Shown here: piece by piece, positions 46,204 to 57,304 of the stretch
How positions within the stretch are numbered: the first letter of the stretch is position 1
How the letters are laid out: each line of letters begins with the position of its first letter
NCBI RefSeq assembly: GCF_950023065.1
Contig: NC_088679.1
Coordinates: forward strand, 2,294,001-2,358,000
DNA from: Planococcus citri
Lineage: Eukaryota; Arthropoda; Insecta; Hemiptera; Pseudococcidae
DNA length: 64,000 bases
Reading direction: 5' to 3'
Made by a program: the position numbers and the translations under genes
The notes under the pieces: generated by a model
The model's database searches: none
Seen by the model: only the letters and a program-made list of their open reading frames with translations
Told to the model about the DNA's origin: nothing

Positions 46204-48810
46204 TAGAACCACCCCCACAGACATTTGAAATTTTCATTCGGCAGTCATTTTGCAAATTTTCAAATCCCGAACTCCATTTGATGAAATTTTGTTGAAATTT
46301 CAAGTTTCAAAAACCTGCTGGAGACTTCAAGAATTTTCAAAAAGTCGCTGGAGGCTCTAGAATGACTTGAACCCAACTGAAGTCGTCTTCAGAGAGTGCT
46401 AAAATTGGAGTGCAGAGTAAATTTCCGCTTATCTCCATTTGATGAAATTATGTGAAAATTTCAAGATTCAGAAATCTACTGGAGGCTCCAGTAATTTTCA
46501 AAACGTCGCTGGAGACTCCAGAACGACTTGAAATCCACCTGAAGTCGACTTCGTAGCGTATTTAAATTAGTTTGTAGAATGATTTTCATTTTTCCAACTC
46601 CATTTGATGAAATTTTGTAGGAATTTCAAGTTTCAAAAATCTGCTGGAGGCTCCAGAAGTTCCAGAACTGCCCAAAACGGGTTGAAACAGTTTCCAATCG
46701 ATTTGGCAGGTCAAAAATAGGGTATACCCCAAATTTGAGCATTATAGGTCAATTTGGTCAGATTTTTATTTTTTCGCTCGTTTTTGGCCTCAATTTGATT
46801 TTCTAAAATTCACCAGAAACGAAAAAAAACACTTTAGACTTGAAATTTTGTCTGATGATAAATTTTTGCCTGCTCTTTTGATCTACAATAGTCCGGCATA
46901 TGACAATAGGAGTAATTGCACCCCCCCCCCGCCGATCCTTCGGGACAACTTTTTTCTTAAAGGGACATCCTAAAGAACATTTTAAAGCAAACGTGTCCAA
47001 AAAAAAGTTGGCTTTACTTACAAAATGGCGGCCATTTTGATTGACAGGTCGACATAGGACTTGCACGAAATTTTTCAAACTTTACAAAGGTAGATCGAAA
47101 GATCATGCAAAAATTTATCACCTGTCAAAATTTCAAGTGCTAAAGTGCGTTTTTCGATTTCTGGTGAATTTTTGAAAATCGAATTTAGGCCAAAAATGAG
47201 GGGAAAAATCAAAATTTTACCAAATTGACCAAGAAAGCTGAAATTGGGAATATACCCTATTTTCGACATGCCAAATCGATTGGAAATGGTTTCAATCCGT
47301 TTTGAGCAGTTCTGGAGCCTCCAGCAGATTTTTGAAACTCGAAATTCCCACAAAATTCCATCAAATTGGAGTTGTAACGCTAAAATTTATTCTAAAAACT
47401 AATTTCAATACGCTACGAAGTACGGCAGGTGAATTTCAAGTCGTTTTGGATCCTCCAGCGACTTTTTGAAAATTCCTAAAGCCTCCAGCAGATTTTTGAA
47501 AATTTAAATTTTCACAAAATTTCATCAAATGGAGAAGGAAAGCTGAAATTTACTCTACACTCCAATTTTAACACCCTGTGAAGACAACTTCTGGCGGGTT
47601 CAAGTAATTTTAAGGCCTTCTGCAACTTTTTTTGAAAATTACTGGAGCCTCCAGCAGATTTTTGAAACTTTAAATTTTCACAAAATTTCATCAAATGGAG
47701 TGTTGGCAAGCTGAAATTCACTTCGCAGACTACATGGTGGTTTCAAATGGTTTTGAAGCTTTCAGCTACTTTTAAGAAATTTCAATTTTCCAAAAAAAAA
47801 GCCATAAAACCTTTCAAAAAGTCGCTGGAGGCTCCAAAACGACTTGACATCCACCAGCAGTCAACTTCGTAGCATATTGAAATTAGTTTGCAGAATAAAT
47901 TTCGACTCTCCATCTCAGTTTGATGAAATTTTGGGAAATTTAAAGTTTCAAAAATCTGCTGGAGGCTCCAGTAATTTTCAAAAAAGTCGCTGGAGGCCCT
48001 AAAATGGCTTGAGCCCACCTGAAGTCGTCTTCAGAGGGTGCTAAAATTGGAGTGTAAAGTAAATTTCAGGTTTCCATCTTCGTTTGATGAAATTTTGTGA
48101 AAATTTAAAGTTTCAAAAATCTGCTGGAGGCTTCAGAAGTTTTCAAAAAGTCGCTGGAGGCTCCAAAATGACTTCAAATTCACCTGCAGTACTTCGTAGC
48201 GTATTGAAATTAGTTTTTAGAATAAACTTTAGCTTTACAACTCCAATAAGTATTTGATGGAATTTTGTGGGAATTTCGAGTTTCAAAAATCTGCAGGAGG
48301 CTTCAAAACTGCTTAAAACGGGTTGAAACCGTTTCCAATCGATTTGGCATGTCGAAAATAGGGTATATTCCAAATTTCAGCTTTCTTGGTCAATTTGGTA
48401 AAATTTTGATTTTTTCCCTCATTTTTGGCCTAAATTCGATTTTCAAGAATTCACCAAAAATCGAAAAACGCACTTTAGCACTTGAAATTTTAACAGGTGA
48501 TAAATTTTTGCATGATCTTTCGATCTACCTTTGTAAAGTTTGTAAAATTTCGTGCAAGTCCTATGTTGACCTGTCAATCAAAATGGCCGCCATTTTGTAA
48601 GTAAGGCCAACCTAGTGTCATATGCCGGACTATTGTAAGGTTTAAAAAATTTCGTGCAAGTCCTATGTTCGAACACAAAATGACCTGTCAATCAAAATGG
48701 CCACCATTTTGTGAGTAGGGCCACGTTTTCAGGACAAGGGCTAGAAATGTTCCTTAGGACTCTCCCTTTAAGAAAAAAATTGTCCCGGAGGATCGGCAGG
48801 GGGACAGAAA
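46204..48810. mobile_element. Fold-back element, outer copy D, left-truncated and interrupted
   Basis: The left portion at 46204-46889 is array and arm sequence, reading GATAAATTTTTGCCTGCTC, CTTTTGATCTAC, where it is cut by another copy. The arm resumes at 48632 with TTGTAAGGTTTAAAAAATTTCGTGCAAG and continues through CCACCATTTTGTGAGTAGGG to TTGTCCCGGAGGATCGGCAGGGGG near 48805. In uninterrupted copies these two parts are contiguous (GATCTACCTTTGTAAAGTTTG-type), which proves the nesting. Confidence 0.75.
46891..48630. mobile_element. Fold-back element, inner copy D, inserted in another copy
   Basis: Ends GTCCGGCATATGACA (46891) and TGTCATATGCCGGAC (to 48630), with TA on each side (46889-46890 and 48631-48632). 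The left arm retains the complete block order seen in copy C. The right arm has lost about 110 bp between AAGGCCAAC and TGTCATATG, removing the GTTGTCCCGG block. The interior (47280-48300) holds CTGGAG monomers in both orientations. The insertion lies in the 8.0-kb intron of the SOL-1-like gene. Confidence 0.85.
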
Positions 48811-49011
48811 AAGAGGCCTTACTTCACGAATACAGCACAGATTCCCTGGAGAAAAATCATGGCGATACAGACTACAATGCTAACAAAAAAAGTTTGTAAA
48901 CCCACCCAGTTTTGCTCCAGAGCAATTATTTTAATGATGAGCGATAAACTAAGTTAATCAAAAATATAAAACTTTCACATTGAATTTATATTAAGTATGA
49001 TTCGTACATAC

Positions 49012-49829
49012 CTAAATCGATGTCTTGAAAAATCATACGAATCGGAATCGGTGAAAACGGTATCCATATCGAGTTCAAACCCCTTGATCAACGAAGACGT
49101 TTCTTTACTCTGCAGCGGAATATTAAAAGGCGCCGATCTGAATATAACGAGCATCTGCGGACCTCTGGACAACACAGGTGGCAGCCATTCGCCTCCGCAA
49201 TACTTCAACAACACGGCATCTTCGGTCGTCAGGCCATCGTAAAATATAAGATGATCCTTGGTATCGTCACACGTGTCCCAAACTTTCAAACCAGTCTCGG
49301 TGGTGTTTTTCACATCTTCGACGGATCGTTTTAATTTAATTTTATGGCGATTGGTTTGACGCACGAGGATCATACCGTGCTTACATTTGGGCACGGTTTT
49401 CTGGCGAATCTGATACAAACAAGTGACGTTACGAGGATAAATGCCCGGATAATTGGGCGACTGTATTTGACATTTTTTACGATAACACTCGTAGAAATTT
49501 CTACTGCAGTATGTGCCCGGTACGATTTCGCCTCGCTCGATCGGCGCACTAATGCTACCGAAACGGGTAACCGCTTCTTCTTTTTTTATAAATTTATATC
49601 GCAATTTGAATTCGAACGGTGTAGCCGAATATCGACCAGTATAAAACAGTCTTATGGTTAATGTTATTGTACTCGACTCGCTGTAGTATAACGCCAAGCT
49701 TGATGATTTTCCACACCACGAGCCGCCCGTGAACGGTCGTCCCAGTTCTAGAATTTGCATGTAACCGTCTGGACAACCTTCCAACGACGATGTTTCCAAA
49801 CGTCCCACGTGAAAGTTTTCAAATCCTAA
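49012..49829 (-). CDS. SOL-1-like CUB/LDLa transmembrane protein, first exon visible in the window
   Basis: An 818-nt exon with acceptor AACTTGTTTCAG before 49829 (phase 0) and donor AG|GTATGT at 49011. It encodes residues 1-272 of the visible chain plus two bases of an arginine codon. The first 80 residues are the C-terminal half of a CUB domain (LEGCPDGYMQIL, FTGGSWCG, FEFKLRYKFI). From about residue 100 a full CUB domain runs: SPNYPGIYPRNVTCLY, then DHLIFYDG, LKYCGGEWLPP and MLVIFRSAPF. An N-terminal half-domain, signal peptide and start codon are missing and must lie in upstream exons. No convincing candidate was found between 49830 and 64000. The exons join in frame (818 + 1230 + 601 nt), giving 882 residues. 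Orthology to arthropod SOL-1-type proteins is a judgement from motif memory. Confidence 0.87.
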
Positions 49830-50336
49830 CTGAAACAAGTTGGCAAATATTTTAACTCGTCTGCTAGCTGTTTATACGTTTACGGTTTGCAATGTTCGTA
49901 CATAAAACTTTCGTAATTAAGCGACTACATATTTTAGTGGGACGAAAAAATGCATTGTCGTGCTTTGATTTAATAGGTACCTAGCTGAAATTTTGATCGG
50001 CTGTGTCTTTAGAAGTACGAGTACCACAATGTCTTTGTCATGAAGAATTAGACCGTGTTGATTTCTGCGATGATCAGGCATGTGCAAAGATTTTCAGCTT
50101 TCAGAATTCTTTAATTTAATGTACCATCGTCAAGTCTCCATAGCAAAATACGATTTCGAAAATTCTTATCTATACCGTCGTGAAATTGTTATTTTGTAGG
50201 AAAGTTGCTCAGAATCAGAAAAAAAGTCTCGTTCTTTGGTTCGGAATGAAATACCGGAATTTTCCACCTCTGCCCCGTCCAAGTAAGTTACCTCGGGTGA
50301 GAAAATAATTACCTATTTTGTATTTTTATTTTTCTC
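49830..50336. other. Intron or upstream sequence, no feature seen
   Basis: AT-rich sequence upstream of the acceptor at 49830. No further CUB exon was recognised. Confidence 0.4.
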
Positions 50337-53160
50337 CATCTGCAAAAAATTGATTCACAAAAAATTATTCAATTTATTCGTGAATGATTCACCGAAAATT
50401 GAGTAAATGAATCGATTCGTTCGCGAACGAGTCACTTATACGAATCGATTCGTTCGCGAATGATTGGTCAAAAATTTAGTGAATGAATCGATTCGTTCGC
50501 GAACGAGTGACTTATACAAATCAATTTGTTCGCGGATGATTTACCAAAAATTATTCAATTTGTTCGTGAATGGTTCACCAGAAATTGAGTAAATGAATCA
50601 ATTCGTTCACGAACGAGTCACTTATACAAATCAATTCGTTCGCGAATGATTCATCAAAAATTGAGTGAATGAATCGATTTGTTCGCGAACGAGTCACTTA
50701 TACGAATCAATTCGTTCGCGAATGAATCACTCATACGAATGAATTTGTTCGCGAATGATTCACAAAAAATTATTCAATTCATTCGTGAATGATTCACCGA
50801 GAATTGAGTAAATGAATCAATTCGTTCGCGAATGATTCGTCGAAAGTTGAGTGAATGAATCGATTCGTTCGCGAACGAGTCACTTATACAAATCGATTCG
50901 TTCGCGAACGAGTCACTTATACAAATCGATTCGTTCGCGAACGAGTCACTTATACAAATCGATTCGTTCGCGAACGAGTCACTTATACAAATCGATTCGT
51001 TCGCGAACGAGTCACTTATACAAATCGATTCGTTCGCGAACGAGTCACTTATACAAATCGATTCGTTCGCGAACGAGTCACTTATACAAATCGATTCGTT
51101 CGCGAACGAGTCACTTATACAAATCGATTCGTTCGCGAACGAGTCACTTATACAAATCGATTCGTTCGCGAACGAGTCACTTATACAAATCGATTCGTTC
51201 GCGAACGAGTCACTTATACAAATCAATTTGTTCGCGGATAATTTACCAAAAATTATTCAATTTGTTCGTGAATGATTCACCATAAATTGATTAAATCAAT
51301 CAATTCGTTCGCGAATGATTCACCAAAAATTGTTCAACTCGTTCGTAAATGGTTCACCAGAAATTGAGTAAATGAATCAATTCGTTCACGAACGAGTCAC
51401 TTATACAAATCAATTCGTTCGCGAATGATTCATCAAAAATTGAGTGAATGAATCGATTTGTTCGCGAACGAGTCACTTATACGAATCAATTCGTTCGCGA
51501 ACGAGTCACTTATACGAATGAATTTGTTCGCGAATGATTCACAAAAAATTATGCAATTCGTTCGTGAATGGTTCACCGAGAATTGAGTAAATGAATCAAT
51601 TCGTTTGCGAATGATTCGTCAAAAATTGAGTGAATGAATCGATTCGTTCGCGAACGAGTCACTTATACAAATCGATTCGTTCGCAAACCAGTCACTTATA
51701 CAAATCAATTTGTTCGCGAATGATTCACAAAAAATTATTCAATTCGTTCGTGAATGATTCACCGAAAATTGAGTAAATGAATCAATTCGTTCGTGTGATT
51801 CATCAAAAATTAAGCAAAGTTGGTTGGTTCGTGAACGAGTCACTTACGCGAATCAATTCGTTCGCGAATGATTCACCAAGAATTGAGTAAACGAATCGAT
51901 TCATTCGCGAACGAGCCACTCATACAAATCAATTCAATCGCGAATGATTCACCAAGAATTATTCAATTCGTTCGTGAATGATTAACCATATTAAATTGAG
52001 TAAATGAATCGATTCGTTCGCGAACGAGTCACTTATACGAATCAATTCGTTCGCGAATGATTCACCAAAAATAATTTAGTTCATTCGTGAATGATTCACA
52101 ATAAATTGAGTAAATTATTCGATTCGTTCGCGAAGGAGTCACTTATACAAATCAATTCGTTTGCGAATGATTCACCAAGAATTGAGTGAATGAATCGATT
52201 CGTTCGCGAACGAGTCACTCGTACGAATCAATTCGTTCGCGAATGATTCACCAAAAATAATTCAATTCATTCGTGAATGTTTCACCATAAGTTGAGTAAA
52301 TGAATCGATTCGTTCGCGAACGAGTCACTTGTACAAATCAATTCAATCACGAATGATTCACCGAAAATGATTCAATTCATTCGTGAATAATTCACCATAA
52401 ATTGAGTAAATTAATCGATTCGTTCGCGAACGAGTCACTTATACAAATGAATTCGTTTGCGAATGATTCACCAAGAATTGAGTAAATTAATCGATTCGTT
52501 CGCGAACGAGTCACTCGTACGAATCAATTCGCTCGCGAATGATTCACCAAGAGTCATTCAATTTGTTCGTGAATGATTCACCAAGAATTGAGTAAATGAA
52601 TCGATTCGTTCGCGAACGAGTAACTTATACGAATCAATTCGTTCGCGAACGAGTCACTCGTACGAATCAATTCGCTCGCGAATGATTCACCAAGAGTCAT
52701 TCAATTCGTTCGTGAATGATTCACCAAGAATTGAGTAAATGAATCGATTCGTTCGCGAACGAGTAACTTATACGAATCAATTTGTTCGCGAATGATTCAC
52801 CAAAAATTGAGTAAATGAATCGATTCGTTCGTGAATGAGTCACTTATACGAATCAATTCGTTCGCGAATGATACACTAGAAAATTCAATTCGTTCGCGAA
52901 TGATTCGCCTAGAAATCAATCAATTTGTTCAATCGCCGATTGATTGTAAGTGATTCGATTCGATTCAATTCGATTCACTTCGCTTGAAAACATCAATTTC
53001 TATACAATAAATTCACAAAAACCGAATCAATCGTAAATTAATTGATCCGTTTGCAAATGATTCACCAAGAAATCAATCAATTTATTTAATCAACAATCGT
53101 TCTTGTACAAAATTATGTTTCAAAAAAAGTGAATCAATTCGTTCGTAAGAGATTTTATTT
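50337..53160. repeat. Satellite built on the palindrome TCGTTCGCGAACGA, about 2.8 kb
   Basis: Tandem units all contain a perfect or near-perfect palindrome around TTCGCGAA. The outer parts are composed of units of roughly 76-80 bp pairing the forms GATTCGTTCGCGAACGAGTC and CAATTCGTTCGCGAATGATTC with spacers ATTGAGTAAATGAAT and ACTTATACGAAT. Divergence rises toward the right edge (52900-53160). The tract is unusually CpG-rich for the window. It probably lies in an intron of the SOL-1-like gene if that gene continues to the right. Confidence 0.95.
50861..51223. repeat. Homogenised core: 11 copies of a 33-bp unit
   Basis: Eleven head-to-tail copies of a 33-bp unit (CGATTCGTTCGCGAACGAG plus TCACTTATACAAAT) with almost no differences, inside the more diverged satellite. 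Because 33 is a multiple of three, ORFs of 128-150 codons open on both strands with 11-residue peptide repeats. These are by-products and not genes. Near identity indicates recent expansion or gene conversion. Confidence 0.95.
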
Positions 53161-54640
53161 GAAGAAAAGTCGGCCTTCTCACGCTAGATGAGTGAGTTTT
53201 TTTTTTGGTTCATTTTTTTCGGAATAATTTTCACATACTTAATATGAAAAATATAAAATTCCGAATTCTACCATTTAAAGTTCATCTGGAGCTCTAATGA
53301 AATTTCTGTTTTCTTCGTAATGGAAAAATTTATTCAAATAAGTACCTACCTATAAATTAATTTATATCCATCACGATGAAGAAAAATTTTCCTCAAATGA
53401 TCTATCTTCGACAAAAACTCCAACTCTATGTAACTAGCTATGGATTAAAACTTTTCTCGTATAACTTAGAATGGCGAAATCGTAAAAACAATAAATTAAA
53501 GAATATCATCACGAGTATTGAAAAAAATGTCAGTTATTTCAAACCGTATCCATATGATGAGATATACTCGTATACGATATACGTACTTTATTAAGAGCTC
53601 GTATTACAAACGATAATGCATTCAAGTTTGTGTGCTGATATAAAATATATGGAATATTTGTGGTAGCAGGTACGCAGTTTGTTTTACGGTCTCGGTTTAT
53701 GACGAAATAAATATTTTATTTCCGTTTTATTCGCCAATAAAGCGACGGTTATTATTTTTTTTCATCTCTTGCCAGCTCGCAAAATGCTTCTAGGTATGAA
53801 GAAAAAAAGAAGCTTTATTTAACGAAAGGTCCGCGTCTAATTCAATTTTTTAAGGCAGGCCAACTCAACGTACTTATTACGTATTAAAAAAAGAAAAGAT
53901 CTAACGCACATTTTCTTTATACCATAACGTTCCGAGTTCGTCATTTGGAATATTTATTTTCGCAAATTCCAGCATTCCAATAGGTAGAAATATAGTTATA
54001 ATTTAGCATTCGCGTTTTTGCGGATTTCCCAGCAATATTAGAGTAGGTAGAGCCCCTAAATTTTTAATCAAGTTTTCGCGCTTGGAGCATAATACTAGTA
54101 CTATCAAGCTGATTGAAGATTCCCTCGAGCGTGGCTATGTACATATATAATATACCTACCTTTACCTATGTATAGGTATTATTATTATTATTATTTGGTT
54201 TATTTCCTGGAGAATATAATTTTCTATATACCTACCTAGTTAAATATATCCTGCACCTTAATGTAATGATTAAGCATCGTAAAACTTGTTCGTTCGTGCA
54301 AGAGGTTTTTTATAACACGATTCAAAAGGTAAAAGGATCGGAAAGTGTATACCACCAATTCATCGAGGAATTGGTAAACCCACATTTGTGGTTTAAAGCA
54401 TATTATTCGATTATTCTTTAGAAGCATCAAAAATGGGCAGGTAGATAATGGTTTATTATTCTGAAATTTACCATAGGCATGTTGAGTAGGGTGTTACCAT
54501 ATTTATACCTATATGATGGAAAACTTTTTTTCGTTTTTTTCCACTCTCACCCCTAAAGTTGTTATCTCGGATGAGAAATCATGCAATGAAATATTCTGCC
54601 CGCTCAATGAAAAGTAAGTGATGTCGGTGAGCCCGCCCCT
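53161..54640. other. AT-rich unique sequence, no gene recognised
   Basis: No repeats beyond short ATT and TACCTACC runs (54160-54240). The ORFs at 53376-53594 and 54236-54430 lack family features. Confidence 0.4.
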
Positions 54641-54649
54641 CCCCATTTT

Positions 54650-55533
54650 ACATAATATGGAAAATCAAAGAATTGGACAGAATTTTTAAAAATTTATTAT
54701 CTGACGAAATTTCAAGTGTTAAAGTGTCTTTTTCGATTTTTAGTGAAGTTTTGAAAACCGAATTAGGGCCAAAAATGGGGGAAAAAATCAAAATCTTAAC
54801 AAATTGATGTAGAAAGCTGGAATTTGAGATATACCCTATTTTCGACCTGCCAAATCGATTGGAAACTGTTTCAGACCGTTTGGAGTAGTTCGGGAGCTTC
54901 CAGCAGATTTTTGAACCCATTTGATGAAATTTTGTTGAAATTTCGAGTTTCAAAAAACTGCTGGAGAATCCAGGAATTTTCAAAAAGTTGCTGGAGGCTC
55001 CAAAGTGACATGAACCCACTTGAAGTCGTCTTCAGACAGTGCTAACTACTAATGCTAAAATTGTAGTGCAGAGTTAATTTCGGCTTTCCACCTCCATTTT
55101 ATGAAATTTTGTGAAAATTTCAAGTTTCAGAAATCTACTGGAGGCTCCAGTTATTTTCAAAAAGTCACTAAAGACTCCAAAACGACTTGAAATCCACCTG
55201 CAGTCGACTTCGTAGCATATTGAAATTAGTGTGCAGAATGAATTTTGTTTTCCCAACTCATTTTTGATGAAATTTTGTGGGGATTTCAAATTTCACAAAT
55301 ATGATGGAAGCTCCAGAACTACTCTAAACGGTCTGAAACCGTTTCCAATCGATTTGGCAGGTGGAAAATAGGGTATATATCAAATTTCAGCTTTCTAGAT
55401 CAATTTGGTAAGTTTTTGATTTTTCCCTCATTTTTGGCCCTAATTTGATTTTCAAAAATTCACCAAAAATCGAAAAACCCACTTTAGCACTTGAAATTTT
55501 GTCAGATGATGAATTTTTGTCTACACTTTCGAT
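54650..55533. mobile_element. Fold-back family, copy G (termini missing)
   Basis: The left arm (54700-54910) reads GACGAAATTTCAAGTGTTAAAGTG, then CCTATTTTCGACCTGCCAAATCG. The right arm (55310-55520) is its inverted copy (CGATTTGGCAGGTGG, CACTTTAGCACTTGAAATTTTGTC). The centre carries CTGGAGGCTCC monomers. Both outer 200-bp terminal blocks are absent. Confidence 0.65.
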
Positions 55534-56880
55534 CTGACTAACAGGAAGGCTCCTATTTATATACCTACTTAAGAAAAAAATATTTGTCAAGGCCCTAAAT
55601 TTGTTGAATTTCATAAGAAAAATTTCTCCAGCCATGTTAGTGAAAATAAGTCGTCCCTGCATGGACCCTCCCCCCCCAAGTTCTCAAAATATAAATATTT
55701 GTGATGAGCAGATATGCCCTGACTGCTGTAGGTGGTCACTATTGTAACTATCATTATGATAGTATTTCTTAGAATAACTGGTTTAGAGGTAGCGGGGAAA
55801 GGTTACGTACGTAAATTACTGCGATCCTGGGTCTGGACCAGGATGGCGAAAAACACCTTCTTCACTACCTGTGCAAGATCTCGAGCTCTCAGTACAGTGG
55901 TCAACTCTCTTGACTATCTCAGGCTTCGGCCTCTTTGCATTTTAATCCTAATTATTACCCGCTTGTTCGGTGTGAATATGTGTCAATTAACGTAAACCTG
56001 ATTAAGATTCAATGAATTAGCGCAATTTATGGCATTTTGGATCATCTCTCATTTGTCGACCATGAGAGTATGTACCCAGTATCAAAATGTATTACGATAT
56101 AGAATACAGAATCGTCGTAGGTGCATGGACCCCTTAATTGGAGACAATTAACGCGAATAGTTGGGTATGAGTTGGAACACTCTCCACCAATCACATTATC
56201 GATGCTTTTATTGCTAATAATGTAGAAGCGTCTCGTAAGTAGAGAACCTTTTCATATATTTTAGATATATTACCTACTTACGAGCAGAGTAAGGATTAGA
56301 GTTTATGATTAGATAACTTTAATCTGGCCTGAATCTTTAATTTATTCTCATGTCTGCCAGGATTAATCATCCTGAGTAAATTCGTCCCCTGCATAATGTA
56401 ATCTAGAGCTAATCATCTATTTTATGATACCGTATTAATTAACTTTGTGTATTTTATAATTAATACCTTATGATTTTCACGACGTATTATACAGTGCATT
56501 GATATTTATTTCATCAATAAATCTCTATAGTATTGTTGTCTCATAACTAATTTATTGGTTATGGAGTTCAGAAAAATCTAGTATGTATAGTGTAACAGGG
56601 TTACTGAGTTGCCTATTTAACCACATTAGGCATTGGACAATTCTCACCCCCTGAGGAGTTATTTTCCATCATTTTGCTAATACGAATCATTATCACCTAT
56701 ATCACTATTACCAGTAATTCTATCCTCCACTATTACATATTAAATTTGAAAAATCAAATTTTATTGGGATTTGGTTCACTTTTATTATTATAAAATACTG
56801 ATAAACATCTTTGAACCTTTGACGTCCACTCCTCTCCACGATAAAAAAAAAATGGAAGTGGTCTCCTCCCTCGAAAAATA
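55534..56880. other. Higher-complexity sequence, possibly an old LTR or other insertion
   Basis: This stretch lacks the local repeat phrases and has more even composition (for example 55790-55930). TGTAACAGGGTTACTGAG near 56590 and a TA-rich 56400-56560 are compatible with LTR-like non-coding sequence, but no paired LTR, primer-binding site or target duplication could be shown. The ORF at 55732-55995 matches no family. Confidence 0.25.
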
Positions 56881-56884
56881 AAGA

Positions 56885-57293
56885 AAAAAATACCTTGTAT
56901 GAGGTTATTGACCCGCATACCTGGATTCTCACAGTCACCTGTCTAGTCCTTTGGCCTCTTGAGGTCATTGACCCGTCTGGCTGGCTTCTCAAGTTCGTCT
57001 GTGTTCATTACTGACCTTCTAAGGTCATTGTTCTTTCTGTCTGGCCTCTTAATGTCATTGACCTGTCCGTCTGTCTGTCACTGGTCTCTTACAGTTATTG
57101 ACTCGTGTGTCCAGGCTCTAAAGGTGATTGACGTAACTGTCTAGCCTCCCAATGTTATCACTCTGCCATGTCTACTCTCTTAAAGCCTGCCTGCTTGACT
57201 TCTGAAAGTCTTTGACTCATCTGGCTGGTTTTCTAGGTCGTCTGTCTTTTTGTGTGGCCTGTTGAGGTCATTGACACATCTCTATCGCATCTT
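56885..57293. repeat. Degenerate satellite of about 30-40-bp units (GGTCATTGACCCGTCTGTCTGGC type)
   Basis: The core GGTCATTGAC recurs at intervals of about 30, 40 or 60 bases (word starts near 56902, 56965, 57025, 57055, 57095, 57125), each followed by C(C/T)GTCTGNCTGGCTTCT. The jockey element inserted at its right edge, and a remnant continues at 58962-59010. The same satellite appears in opposite orientation at 63190-64000. ORFs here are repeat readings. Confidence 0.85.
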
Positions 57294-57304
57294 TAAGTCA
57301 TCAT

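Noticed and set aside
50774..51285. ORFs of 128-150 codons with 11-residue repeats on both strands
   Set aside because: They are readings of the 33-bp satellite. A period divisible by three keeps several frames open, and no start, splice or domain evidence supports a protein.
55534..56880. Solo LTR
   Set aside because: No paired end, TG...CA borders or target duplication could be established by reading.
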